Assembly (NCBI GenBank): GCA_037113605.1 | Contig: CM073735.1 | Coordinates: forward strand, 37,476,727 to 37,540,726 | Reading direction: 5' to 3' | Source: Calophaca sinica | Lineage: Eukaryota > Streptophyta > Magnoliopsida > Fabales > Fabaceae | DNA length: 64,000 nt | In this document: one piece after another, positions 37,876 to 49,092 of the stretch | How positions within the stretch are numbered: the first letter of the stretch is position 1 | How the letters are laid out: the number at the start of each line of letters is the position of its first letter | The notes under the pieces: generated by a model | Seen by the model: the letters and a program-made list of their open reading frames with translations, nothing else | What the model was told of the DNA's origin: nothing | Database searches by the model: none | Position numbers and translations under genes: made by a program

Positions 37876-38507
37876 GAGGAGATAGAGTAATCCGGTTTTG
37901 AGTATGGTATGGCACCGAATTACCTTCTTGAGTGTTGCTTGCGTTTTTCCATTTTGGTGAAGGTAACACAGTTTTGCTTTTTGCAGACACTATTGCCTCA
38001 TACATATCGTACTATTTGTCTCCAAAATCTTCTTGCAGGCTGGCTACTCCTCTTTAATTAATTGGGGTACCAAACTACCAATAGCAGCTGTATGGTAGTA
38101 CCAATAATTTGTCATTACTCGAAGACTCAATGCCACATATGCGCACTTCGGATTTGTATTTCATCAATAGTAATACTAATAAAAAATTTCTCAACATTGT
38201 GAGAGGCTGCTGGAGAAAGAAGACACTACAGAGAAAGCAAGAAAGAAGAAGAAGAAGAAGAAGAAGGAAACAAGTAGTAGACGAGAAGCTGAACCTTGAG
38301 TTGAGGGAGCCACTCCTTGCAGATTCTGTCGGTAAATTTCTGATCTCAACTTGACTAGATAGAAATGCCGTGTTGCATCACTGAATCAAATACAAATACT
38401 GAGGTTGAAAATATGACACGAAGAGATGTTTGTTCTGAAAATATGCACACATAGTAACACAAAAATAAAAAATAAAAAAAATAAAGTGATTCCGGTTCTC
38501 CTTGTTA

Positions 38508-38699
38508 GAATTTAGGCATCCGAAAGGTCCCCTCAAAACCGGCTTGTGAGGACACCACCGGGCAGAACGTGGCTCTGATACCATGTGAGAATTCAGGCAT
38601 CCGAATGGTCCCCTCAAAACCGGCTTATGAGGGGGTGGTCTACCCAGCTATATAAACAACGGCCAGGCTCGTTAACCACCCAACGTGGGACTCGTAATA
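38508..38699 (-). mobile_element. Tiny TRIM/SMART-like retroelement
   Basis: Present only in unit B, flanked by TCCTT on both sides (5-bp target duplication). Read on the minus strand, about 118 bp LTR-like sequence ends CCTGAATTCTCACA. It is followed at once by TGGTATCAGAGCCA, a perfect initiator-Met tRNA primer-binding site. After about 25 bases comes a second partial copy of the LTR end (GGTTTTGAGGGGACCTTTCG, ending TAAATTCTAAC). It has no coding capacity. The whole insertion is under 200 bp, smaller than typical TRIMs. Confidence 0.65.
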
Positions 38700-39093
38700 C
38701 TCCTTTCCGTGTCGCATAGCCTTGATACACACACCTTTATAAATCGAAAATACAGGGGGAGGGGGTGGTGCACCGTGCAACATATCATTTTGTAAGTTAA
38801 TTTTTAAGATGATATAGCCTCTCGGCTCAAATAAAAAAGAGCAGCTTACAGGATTTTTAGATTGACGTTTAAGAGCTTTCAACTCTTGTTTGAGGCTTCT
38901 GTAAAAAAAAAAAAAACAACTCTTGTTTGAGGCTTCCAAAATGATTTTTTAGGGGGGGAAAAAACATGTTTAGTTGTTTATAATTAAACGTGATTTTATT
39001 TTTAAATAAGTACACATTAGAGTAAAATTTTTATCATAAATTTACTTTCGAAATAAATTCTTTAAACAAATGAAAAAAAAATTAGAGTAAATG

Positions 39094-39852
39094 ATTTTAT
39101 TATTATGTCTAAGAAATTGGATTTTTTATTTGTATATGTTTCTGCTGGTAGATATTCTAATTTTTAAAACTTCGAAAACTCTTAAAAAAGAGAGAAAACA
39201 AAAATTATGACAAGTGATGTGATAAAAAAAAAAAAAGTAAAAAACAGGGTGTCAAAATATCATACTTTTTTCTTGTCTTGTTCTCAAAATGCAGTGCTAA
39301 ACTGGCATGAGTTTCTTTCTACTTTGGGTGTGTAAATGTAAACAAACAAGAAGACAAAATTGGGTTCAAGAGATGAGAGACCATGAACTCCGCGTGACTT
39401 ACACAAGGACCAACTGAAACTCGATCCTCTCCTCCCAGTCGCACACACAAACTCTACACCCCTACGGCTCTACGTACGATCATTTACTTTTTCATGACCC
39501 TTCTCCCTAAGCTTCATGCGTGAAGCATTTCTCTGCTTGTAGAGATTTGAGGAGTTAAAAACATATATATTGACATGGATATATGGTTCATCATATAAAT
39601 ATATATGTGATTCCTTACTATTTAAATTATTATTACAATAATTATTGTAAGGTGAACGCGCAAGTGAAAAAGGATTGTTGAAGTAAGTAAAGTATCATTA
39701 TATGATTTTAACCAAACAAGGGTGCATGGATAATTGGCATTAATTTTGTTACTTTTAATTTGCATGAATGGTTCATTCACGTTATAACTCTTCTCTTAAA
39801 TTTATCTCACGTTCATGTAGGATTAGGAGTAGGAGTGAGTGTGAGTGTGAAA
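39094..39852. other. Upstream region of the dsRNA-binding protein gene
   Basis: AT-rich sequence with a TATA-like CATATAAATATATATG near 39592. No other gene. A frame opening at 39760 continues into the gene but starts in probable leader sequence. Confidence 0.4.
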
Positions 39853-42800
39853 ATGTATAAGACGAAGCTCCAGGAGCTGTGCCACAAGAGACGGTGTGGT
39901 TTGCCGAGTTACTCCGTCACGAACGACGGTCGAGCTCACATGAAAAGCTTTAGCGCCTCCGTCCTTGTCAATGGCGTCACCTTCACTTCCCCCGGCTCCT
40001 TCACTTCCTCCAAAGAAGCTCAAAACCAAGCTGCTATGCTCGCTTTCCTCAGCTTCTCTTCTGCTTCACCGGGTAGTGTATCCTGGAAAGTTGCTTTCTT
40101 GACTGTTTTGTCTTGAGAAGTGATTCATTCGACTATTATTGATCACAATTTTTGTAGTTATTTATTTGTTTATTTTTTGAGATTTATGGTTGAGATTGAT
40201 CACTTTATTCAGTAATTATATGATCGAAAAGTTTTCAGAAATTACAAATTGTTTGATCAGCAGAGGATGATATGGTGCCCTGGTAGTATTGAAGGATTTC
40301 TATTGTTTCATAATAGACAGACTGGAATCCTCCTGGCATGGAATTCATCAGCATCATATTCTATATTTTAGAATCACATTTTTCAATTCAGTTCTGTTAG
40401 AAAATTTTCTTGTTTATTTTCCCTGCTTACTATTGTGTTTTGAAATAACTAAAGGATGAGGAAAACAATGACACATCAACTTCATAGGGTAGAAGATGTT
40501 GCCATATATATTTGATATTTGGCTTAAATACCATTTTGGTCCCTTAACTTATTTTTGGAGTTCAATTTGGTCCTTTAATTATTTTTTTGGCCAAATAAGT
40601 CCTTTAAGTTTTTAAGTTGGATCAAATAGATCCTTTTCGGCCTTAAATTTTTAAGTTGGGCCGATGTTAGAGTATAATATTTATGTTTTAATTACAGTTT
40701 TGATGTATTTAATTAGCAGTTAATTGCTGTTAGTGTAAAGCTGTTAGTTTGTTAGTTAGTTTTGGGTTTAGCTAGCTTTTGCCATAATGGAACAATTGTT
40801 TACAGGCTGGATCCAATATTGGTTGATGTATATATACTCTTGATAGTTGATCAATAAAGTTAACAATCATTTTTACCATATTGACATGGTCTCAGAGGAC
40901 ATTTGGCTTCCGCGTTCTCTCTGATCATTTTCCCCAAATTTTCTTCCCTTTTCTTGCGTAACCGTCTCTTTTTCGTGCAGTTTCTCGCGTAACTGTCTCC
41001 ATTTTCTTGAAGTTTCTTTCTCGATCATGGCTTCTCAACATTCAGGTTCTGATTCGGAGAACTCTGTTCACGATGCTTCTCCGCCTCCTTCTCAGCCTCC
41101 TTCTCCGCCGAAAGCATCCTCTGCTTCTTCCAAACATCAGCACTCTTCGAAATCGAATAAGGATTTCCTAAACCCTTATTTTGTGCATTCTAACGAGAAT
41201 CCTTCGTTGGTTCTCGTCTCACCAGTGCTGGAAGGTCTGAACTACAATTGCTGGATCCAGGCTATGACAATGGCGCTTGAGATGAAGAACAAGTTCGTCT
41301 TCGTCGATGGATCGATTCGTAGGCCTGCCGCGACAGATCCAAGTTTTGCTTTGTGGAAACAATGCAACATGTTGGTTCTTTCCTGGATCAATCACTCAGT
41401 TTCTACTGAGATTTCTTCTAGCATTCTTTGGATCACTGAAGCATACAACGTGTGGACCGAGTTAAAGAATCAGTTCTCGCAAGGCGATCACGTTCGTATT
41501 GCTCAAATTCAACATGATCTTTTCTCTGTGAAGCAAGGCGAAATGACTGTAAGTTCTTACATCACCAAGATGCGTGTGCTCTGGGACGAGCTATGCAATT
41601 TTCGACCTATCCCTCTCTGTGCATCTGGTTCAGGTTGTTGCTGTGACACATCTAAAACTGTGATGCAATATCGTGAAAACGATTGCGTGATTTGTTTCTT
41701 GCAAGGATTAAACGAAAATTTTGCTGGTGTTAAGTCTCAGATTTTACTGATGGAACCTCTCCTTTCACTATCCAAGGTTTATTCAATGATTGTTCAACAA
41801 AAGAGGCAAATTGTCAATGGTAATGGCATTTTGCCATCTCCAACATCTAGTACTCTTGCAGTACAAACCTCTGGATCTGCTGCCTCTATGCAAACACATT
41901 CTCAAGGAAGAGGTCGAGGCAAACCTTTCTCACAGAAGTCTAATTCGGCTAGATTCTGCACACATTGCAATCGAACTAATCACACGATTGACACATGCTT
42001 CATGAAGCATGGGTATCCTCCTGGATACAAATACAAGAAGTCTGCCAATCATGTTCATTCTGAACAATTTTTTGAAGCTGCTACATCTTCTGATACACTT
42101 TCTGTTGGTTCCCTATCTATTACTCAAGATCAGATTTAGAGTTTATTGGCTCTTTTGCCTTCTACGGCACCCACTGCTACTGCCACCTCTGCCAATTTAG
42201 TGAGTGCTCATCACATTGCTTCAGCTTCCTCCCAAGGTAACACCTCTCTCTGTTGGCTAGTTGATTCTGGAGCCACAGATCACATCACCTCTTCACTTCA
42301 TCATTTTACTACCTATAAGGCCATTAAACCGATTCCCATTTCTTTACCTAATGGTAATACTACTTTAGCAACATATAATGGTACCATTCCACTATCTTCT
42401 TCCCTTACATTATATGATGTGCCATATGTTCCCAATTTTTCTAATAACTTGATCTCAGTTTCTAAACTCACAAAGGCTCAATCTTGCCAAGTGATTTTCA
42501 CTGATTCTGGTTGTGTGATACAGGACACTCCTACTTTGAGGACGATTGGCAGTGCTAAGCAGCAAGGCAGACTTTATACATTGGTTCCTGACTCTTCTTT
42601 TGTACCTACTTCCTTTCATTGTATAAATCATGTTTATTCTGCAGTAGACATTGATATTTGGCACCATAGGCTGGGCCATCCTTCACATCATTGTCACACA
42701 CTCCTTCAAAAGCACCATTGTAATATTCCAAAGTCTATCCATAATGCTTGTGATGTTTGTCACTATGCAAAACAAAAGAAAATTCCTTTTTCTGTTAGTA

Positions 42801-45800
42801 ATACCATTGCAGATTCTGTTTTTAATCTCATTCATGTGGATATTTGGGGCCCTTACTCAACCCCAAGTATTCATGGAAACAAGTACTTTCTTACTTTGGT
42901 AGATGATAAATCTAGATTTACTTGGATAAAGTTGATGAAATCTAAAGCTGAGGCTAGACCACTGTTGATGCATTTTGTAACTTTCATTCATACTCAGTTT
43001 GGTGCTACTATCAAGACCATTCGGTCTGATAATGGAATAGAATTTAAAATGCCAGAATTTTATGCCTCTAGAGGCATTCTACACCAGTTATCTTGTACTG
43101 AGACCCCTCAACAAAATGGGGTCGTAGAACGAAAGCATCAACATCTCTTAAATGTTGCTAGGTCTTTGATGTTTCAGTCTTGTGTTCCTCTCTCTTTTTG
43201 GGACTTTGCTATTTCTCAAGCTGTACATATCATCAACATGCTTCCATCTCCAAAATTGCATGGTCATTCTCCTTCTTTTTTGATTTTTAATAAACTGCCT
43301 GACATTTCTGCTTTGAGAGTTTTTGGTTCCCTTTGTTACTCTACCACACATACTGCTCATCGCACTAAATTTGCTCCAAGAGCCCGCAAATGCATTCATT
43401 TAGGACATATTCAAGGAGTGAAAGGTTATCTTTTATTTGACTTGCATTCTCATGAAGTCTTTTACTCTAGACATGTTTCCTTTTATGAGAATATCTTCCC
43501 TTTTTCCTCCTCTAACCATTCTGTTACTCAGTCATCTTTTGATTCTTGTTTTCCTACACCTTCTAAAATTGTCATGACATATTTGCAAGTTTCTGCACCC
43601 TGTCAATCTCCCATTTCTGCACCCACAGCTGTGGTATCTTCCCCTATTATACATTCTGGTTCATCAGGTTCTGCTTCTCTGTCTGCGATACCTGATCCTG
43701 TCATGCATTTTGGTTCTGTCTCATTAGACAATTCTGCTTCTTTGTTTACAATACCTGCTCCTCTTCCTACTAGGAAATCTACCAAAATAAAGAAACCTCC
43801 AAATTATCTTCGGGAATATAAATGTAATATTGCACAGTCTGCTACTCTTGCTGATTGTTCCTTAGGTACACCCTATCCTTTATCTGATTTTCTGTCATAT
43901 ACTAACCTGTCCCCTTCATACCAATCCTTTGCCTTGGCTGTCTCAAGTGATTTTGAGCCGAAAACATATGCCCAGGCAGTCAAGCATGACTGCTGGAAAG
44001 AGGCAATGAATAAAGAAATTCAAGCACTTGAACTTAACAACACTTGGACAGTTACCACACTTCCAATTGGCAAGACTCCCATTGGTTGCAAATGGGTCTT
44101 CAAGATTAAGAGGAAATCAGATGGTTCCATTGAACGACATAAGGCAAGACTTGTTGCAAAAGGGTTCACTCAGTTAGAGGGTGTAGATTACTCTGAGACT
44201 TTCACCCAGAGTGAAATTAACTACAAGTCCTACCGTTTTAGCTCTTGCTTCTGCACATCAATGGCATTTACATCAACTTGATGTAAACAATGCATTTCTT
44301 CATGGGGATCTCAATGAAGAAGTGTACATGAGTATCCCTCCTGGTTTTCAATCCTCCGGGTCTAATTAAGTCTGCAAGTTGCAAAAGTCTCTCTATGGAC
44401 TCAAACAGGAAAGTCGGCAATGGAATTCAAAATTGATTACTTCCTTGCTTTCTTTGGGATATATTCAGTCCCCTTCTGATCATTCACTATTGGTGAAATC
44501 TCGTGGTGGCAATTTAACCATTTTGCTCATCTATGTGGATGATATGGTATTGACTGGTAATGATATGGCCGAAATCATTTCTGTAAAACAGTTTCTGGAT
44601 TCTCAATTTAAAATCAAAGACCTTGGTGTGTTGCGGTTTTTCCTTGGCCTTAAAGTAGCCAGAACTAACAAGGGACTGTCTTTGTCACAAAGAAAATATG
44701 CTTTGGAGATCATTGATGATGCTGGCATGATGGGCTGTAAACCAGCTTCCACGCCCATGCTGCCTGGTCTACAATTGTCATCTGATTCTGGTGTTCCATT
44801 GGAGGATCCTACGGCATATAGAAGACTCTTTGGAAGGCTCATTTATCTTACAAATACCCGCCCTGATATATGTTTTGCAGTTCACAAATTGAGTCAATAT
44901 ATCTCCAAACCGATGCAATGCCATCTTGATGCAGCATATCACATATTGAGGTATCTTAAAACCTATCCTGGAAAGGGATTGTTTTATCCATCTGATTCTA
45001 ATTTTACCCTCAAAGCCTTCAGTGACTCGGACTGGGCTTCATGCTCTGAATCAAGGCGATCAGTGACAGGTTTCTGTGTCCAAGAAACAGCAAACTGTTT
45101 CCATGTCTTCCTCAGAAGCCGAGTACAGGGCTCTTTCAGTAACTGCTAGAGAAGTGCAGTGGCTCTTATACTTGCTGAGAGACTTACATCAATCTCATTC
45201 TTCTGCTGTCTCTTTGTATTGTGATAATAAATCTGCTATTCAAATTGCTCAAAACCCAACATTCCACGAAAGGACAAAACACATCGAGCTTGACTGTCAT
45301 TTGATTCGTGACAAGGTACAAGCAGGAATCATACATCTGCTACCAGTTCCCTCTGCAGCACAACTGGCCGATCTTAACACCAAAGCTTTGCAGCCAGCTG
45401 TTTTTGCAACTCTTGTTTCCAAGCCGAACTTAATTGACATTCATAGTCCAGCTTGAGGGGGGATGTTAGAGTATAATATTTATGTTTTAATTACAGTTTT
45501 GATGTATTTAATTAGCAGTTAATTGCTGTTAGTGTAAAGCTGTTAGTTTGTTAGTTAGTTTCGGGTTTAGCTAGCTTTTGCCATAATGGAACAGTTGTTT
45601 ACAGGCTGGATCCAATATTGGTTGATGTATATATACTCTTGATAGTTGATCAATAAAGTTAACAATCATTTTTACCATATTGACAACCGAATAGGTCCCT
45701 TAAATTTTTAAGTTGGGCCAAATAGGTCCTTTAAGTTTTTAAGTTGGGTCAAATAGGTCCTACGTGACAATAACTCATTTGGCCCTACTTAAAAATTTAA

Positions 45801-47947
45801 AGGACATATTTGGCCCAATTTGAAAACTTAAAGGACCTATTTGACCCAACTTAAAAACTTAAGGGACCTATTTGACCCAACTAAAAAACTTAAAGTCGAA
45901 AATGACCTATTTGACCCAACTTAAAAACTTAAAGGACTTATTTGGCCCAAAAAATAGTTAAAGGACCAAATTGAACTTCAAAAATAAGTTAAGGGACAAA
46001 AATGATATTTAAGCCATATTTATACAATTTTAGTCCAATCTTTGTGCTTTATGACCATTTAGGCTCTTCAAGATCAACACCAACAGCTGAATATGGTTCA
46101 AAAGAGGAGGCTGGAGCCATCAAACCTCAGGAAAGTCCAATTGCAGCACATTCTTCAGTTATTATAGATGGTGAAGAATTTCTTTCCTCATTACTTTTAG
46201 AACTTAGTTTGTAGTCTTTGCTATGTCTTCTAACTTGTCCACATAATTTTGATAATTTTAGTTTTGTTTTCTATTTCAGGGTGCTAATGTTCTAATAAAG
46301 AAAAATGATATTTTGATTTCCAACTACTTATGAACTTAACTAACACATTGTATTCAGCAAAAGTTATCAACTTTCTTTTACTTCATTCGCTTTTAAGTTT
46401 GCAAATCTTTGATGGTTTTGTTAGGATTCTTCAAGTCACTGCTTTGCTTTTCTATTTCAACATGTATCTAACAACAACAACCAACAAATTCCTCCAGATA
46501 CTGATCGTATGTGCAAAAATCAGCTGCAAAACTATGCTCGAAAGAACAATCTTGATCCACCTATTTTTACAATTAACACTGGGGGTTCACCTCATGAACC
46601 TCTCTTTAAGGCTACAGTTGTTGTTGATGGGAAATCTTTTGAAAGCCCTACATTTTTCAACACTATTAAAGAGGCAGAGCAGGCTGCTGCAAAAATTGCT
46701 TTGATGTCATTGTCAGTTGACACGTTTCAGAAGGTAAGTGTAATTTCTGATGTGGTTCCTAACTATGGTGCATGCTTAATTACTTGATTTTTTTTTACTT
46801 TTTATTAGGCACAAAGCAAAGTAGAATTGCAAGAGATTTAGATGTTAATAGATAATTACCTGATTTATCAGTAATAGTAGATCAACTGTGTTCGAAGGTC
46901 AAATTTATTCATGTTACTTGTATGTGTTTGTATTCTATCTGCATTAAAAATAGTTATAATTGAATTTGTATCCTCCTTATTCAGGGTGAATCTGGTCCAT
47001 ACAAGAGTTTACTGCTGGAATTAACACAAAGAGAAGGCTTTTGCAAACCAACATATAAAACTACAGAGTTTGATTCTCCTCATATGCCAACATTTTTCTC
47101 AACTGTGGAAGTAGAGGGCGAGGAATTTCATGGAAAGGCATGTAGATCCAAGAAACATGCAGAACAGGATGCTGCAAAGATTGCTTACATTGCCTTGAAA
47201 GAGTGTAAGTTGATTGTCCCTTGCAAAAAGTATTAGGTGCATCAAGTTTCTGGATGAACATCCTAGGTGAATTTATAGTTTTTATGAAGACCTAATACAA
47301 TAACTAATTCATCCTTTGAAGACTCACCACTCATTCTTTCTCAAATTTCCTTTGCCTATATATGTTGTAGCATATAGCAGAATTTTCATGAGTATGATTA
47401 TGTTTTGATAATATTTATGTCCTGCACAGGTGGACTTGAGATGTATGCAGCTCTTTCTTCCTCTTTCAAAAAAAATAAAGCAGTACAGTCGATTCATGGA
47501 TCGGACATCTGTAAATCGAAGCAGAAGCTCAACCCTGAAGGTATGTTTCTTCATCTTCAGCCAAAAACATATCTTACTTATCAAGCACTTACTTGAATCA
47601 TTATGAACCATTGGGTCTGTTTATGGCATTGTGTTCTAACAGATGAACTTTTGGACATGGAGTTAAATGCGAAATTACATGAGGAAAACATGATGATGTG
47701 CAAAGGGAGCTCCTCATCATCATCCAAATCATCTCCATTTTCACAACCTGACCTTTCTTGTCTACCAATTTCTGAGTCCAACAAGACAAAGGCTTCCAAA
47801 ACAAGTACTTATCTGCTGTGTAACAGGTTCAAGGTGTACACAGGTTTCCCAAATATTGTATTCGCTGAGGGGATTACACTTCTGCCTATTGGTGACAATA
47901 AGTGGGTTGCAGTGAGCCTGGAATTTCCAAATGATAAAGACCTTTGA
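39853..47947 (+). CDS. Double-stranded RNA-binding protein with three dsRBMs (DRB family, DRB4/DRB1-like)
   Basis: Exons 39853-40072, 46063-46170, 46498-46733, 46985-47204, 47430-47540 and 47643-47947 join in phase with GT-AG borders: 1200 nt, 399 residues. dsRBM1 (residues 1-70) starts MYKTKLQELCHKR and ends KEAQNQAAMLAFLSF. dsRBM2 (about 113-182) runs from CKNQLQNYARKNNLDPP to KEAEQAAAKIALMSL. dsRBM3 (about 190-260) runs from GPYKSLLLELTQREGF to KKHAEQDAAKIAYIAL. The C-terminus is serine-rich, then YLLCNRFKVYTGFPNIVF. Relatives bind dsRNA and partner Dicer-like enzymes in small-RNA or antiviral pathways, which is inference here. dsRBM2-3 resemble the DRB4 pair, and the first motif is extra. 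Intron 1 is 6 kb because it holds a foldback element plus a Copia. Whether splicing still succeeds is unknown. Confidence 0.88.
40665..40886 (+). repeat. 5' LTR of the intronic Copia element
   Basis: 222 bp, TG...CA termini. Contains TATATATACTC as a likely promoter box and GATCAATAAAG as a likely polyadenylation signal, which could act on the host transcript because orientation is shared. Confidence 0.95.
41027..42139 (+). pseudogene. Copia Gag with a nonsense codon before Pol
   Basis: The 370-residue open frame begins MASQHSGSDSENSVHDASPP. It has the UBN2 Gag block (NENPSLVLVSPVLEGLNYN) and a CCHC zinc knuckle CTHCNRTNHTIDTC near residue 325. It ends at TAG 42137-42139, but the next frame continues in phase without a gap. 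The paralogous element at 32170 has a Gln codon at the matching place, so a CAG-to-TAG change is the simplest reading. Retained Gag could still form particles, which is inference. Confidence 0.85.
42140..45456 (+). pseudogene. Copia Pol (protease, integrase, RT, RNase H), broken
   Basis: Open to 44281 in phase with Gag: protease WLVDSGATDHITSS (about 42256), GAG-preintegrase HHRLGHPSHHC (42660), integrase HVDIWGPYSTPS, IRSDNGIEF and TPQQNGVVERKHQH (42830-43140), and RT start CKWVFKIKRKSDGSIERHK (44090). A frameshift near 44205, a TAA at 44367-44369 and a deletion near 45078 in RNase H break it. Downstream RT (LLIYVDDMVLTGND, 44524) and RNase H (MSSSEAEYRALS; CDNKSAIQIAQNPTFHERTK) are otherwise well kept. 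It is much less decayed than the copy at 32689. Confidence 0.9.
45464..45685 (+). repeat. 3' LTR of the intronic Copia element
   Basis: Two differences from the 5' LTR (TTTTGGG/TTTCGGG and AACAATTG/AACAGTTG). Confidence 0.95.
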
Positions 47948-49092
47948 TTCTTGTGAAAAGTTTCATGACTTTGCTTTCAAGTATTAACAAACATTATGTT
48001 AAATGAAGGTTGCCTTCAAGCAAAACTCTAGATGACTTATTTACAATGTAGAAATTGCTATTAAAAAGTGTCTTTTACTAGTTAATGCTTATGGTCGAAA
48101 AAATATAATGTGAAATTATTATAGCTTGGGTTTGTGAGACATAAAAAGAGAAAATAAAGGAACAAATTTGAAAATATGGGACATAATTAGAAATAGATCA
48201 ACAGAGTTACTATAGTCGAAACATTATTTGCTCGGCTCACCGCCATATAAACATTATTCTGCCAAGTTTTTTATTTGGGTCAATGTGTATGAGTTTAAAG
48301 GGTCACTCTAAATCGTAAATATTGGAGCTCAAGTTTCTTGACTACAGTTAGGTTACAATCCTAGCACCAAGAGTCTACAAGGTCCAATACTTTTGAGCCT
48401 GAACCAAGAGTAGCCCCACTTCCTTTTCTATTTCAACCAAAATTTAAGGGGAAAAACATTGACAAAAAGAACAATAAAAGGACAAATTAATAAACACCAC
48501 ATAAAAAGGGATTGCTAGTAAAAAACAAAGCACTAGCTATAGCCGAAAATTTTAGAAAAATAACACATGTGAGGGAGCATTGCTACAAATCATAATAAAA
48601 AGTTTTAGAAAAATATAAGAAAATAAATGTGAGAATGTGCAAGCAACAACAACAACCAAAATACCAAACTTTTTACTAGGTGCGATAAATATATTGAGGA
48701 TGCATCTTTGCTGCAAATTTAAAAGTAGCCAGAGACCAGGAGTTAGAATATCCAAGATGAAAGACATGGAAACCAAGCTTCAACTCTAGAAATGAAAGAA
48801 ATTAACGACTTGGAAAAAATGGGTGAAGAAAAAATAAATAAAAATTGGATTGAAACTCGCGTGTTTGCTAAAGTTGTGTTGATGATGAGTACGTTAGGGA
48901 CATTACTTGTTGGTGTGTGTGGTGAATATGATTGTGGAATAGTGTAAGAGAGTGTAATGTGTGACTGTGGTCCTTGGTGTCATGATTGGACTTGATGATT
49001 GTAATGTATATATGTGTAAGCACCTGACTTGATTACATTTCCTTACATATAGTTTGAATATGATCTCTCACCTCATATGTTTGCTATGTATT
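47948..49092. other. Spacer after the DRB gene
   Basis: 3' flank and AT-rich sequence with no recognised gene. It ends at the CACTA insertion site (ATT). Confidence 0.4.

Larger units (their letters stand above)
31109..39093. repeat. Tandem duplication unit B, interrupted by two later insertions
   Basis: B repeats A almost base for base from 31109. It is split by a Copia element (32170-37270) with a 5-bp target duplication, resumes at 37276, and carries a further small retroelement at 38508-38699 flanked by TCCTT. It also has a 33-bp-scale deletion near 37706 relative to A. It ends with the same AGTAAATGA that ends A. Confidence 0.85.
40665..45685 (+). mobile_element. Copia LTR retrotransposon in DRB intron 1
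   Basis: The 222-bp LTRs (40665-40886, 45464-45685) begin TGTTAGAGTATAATATTTAT and end CATATTGACA, with two substitutions between them. The flanking 5-mers GCCGA and ACCGA match at four of five positions. The primer-binding site TGGTCTCAGAGGA follows the 5' LTR, and a GAGGGGGG tract precedes the 3' LTR. It lies in the same orientation as the host gene. Its Gag and Pol resemble the TA...TA Copia at 32170, so the two belong to related lineages. Confidence 0.95.
40520..46016. mobile_element. Foldback/long-TIR element in DRB intron 1, split by a Copia insertion
   Basis: The left part (40520-40664) starts TGGCTTAAATACCATTTTGG and the right part (45691-46016) ends with its complement. The arms include CCCTTAACTTATTTTTG and AAGTTCAATTTGGTCCTTTAA. 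Repeated AAATAGGTCCTTTAAG/GGACCTATTTGACCC units fill the interior. Without the Copia the element is about 470 bp. Target duplication is not clear. Confidence 0.7.

Noticed and set aside
39760..39852. Upstream in-frame start for the DRB protein (MHEWFIHV...)
   Set aside because: The added residues are hydrophobic leader-like sequence, while MYKTKLQEL at 39853 is the normal start of a dsRBM protein.
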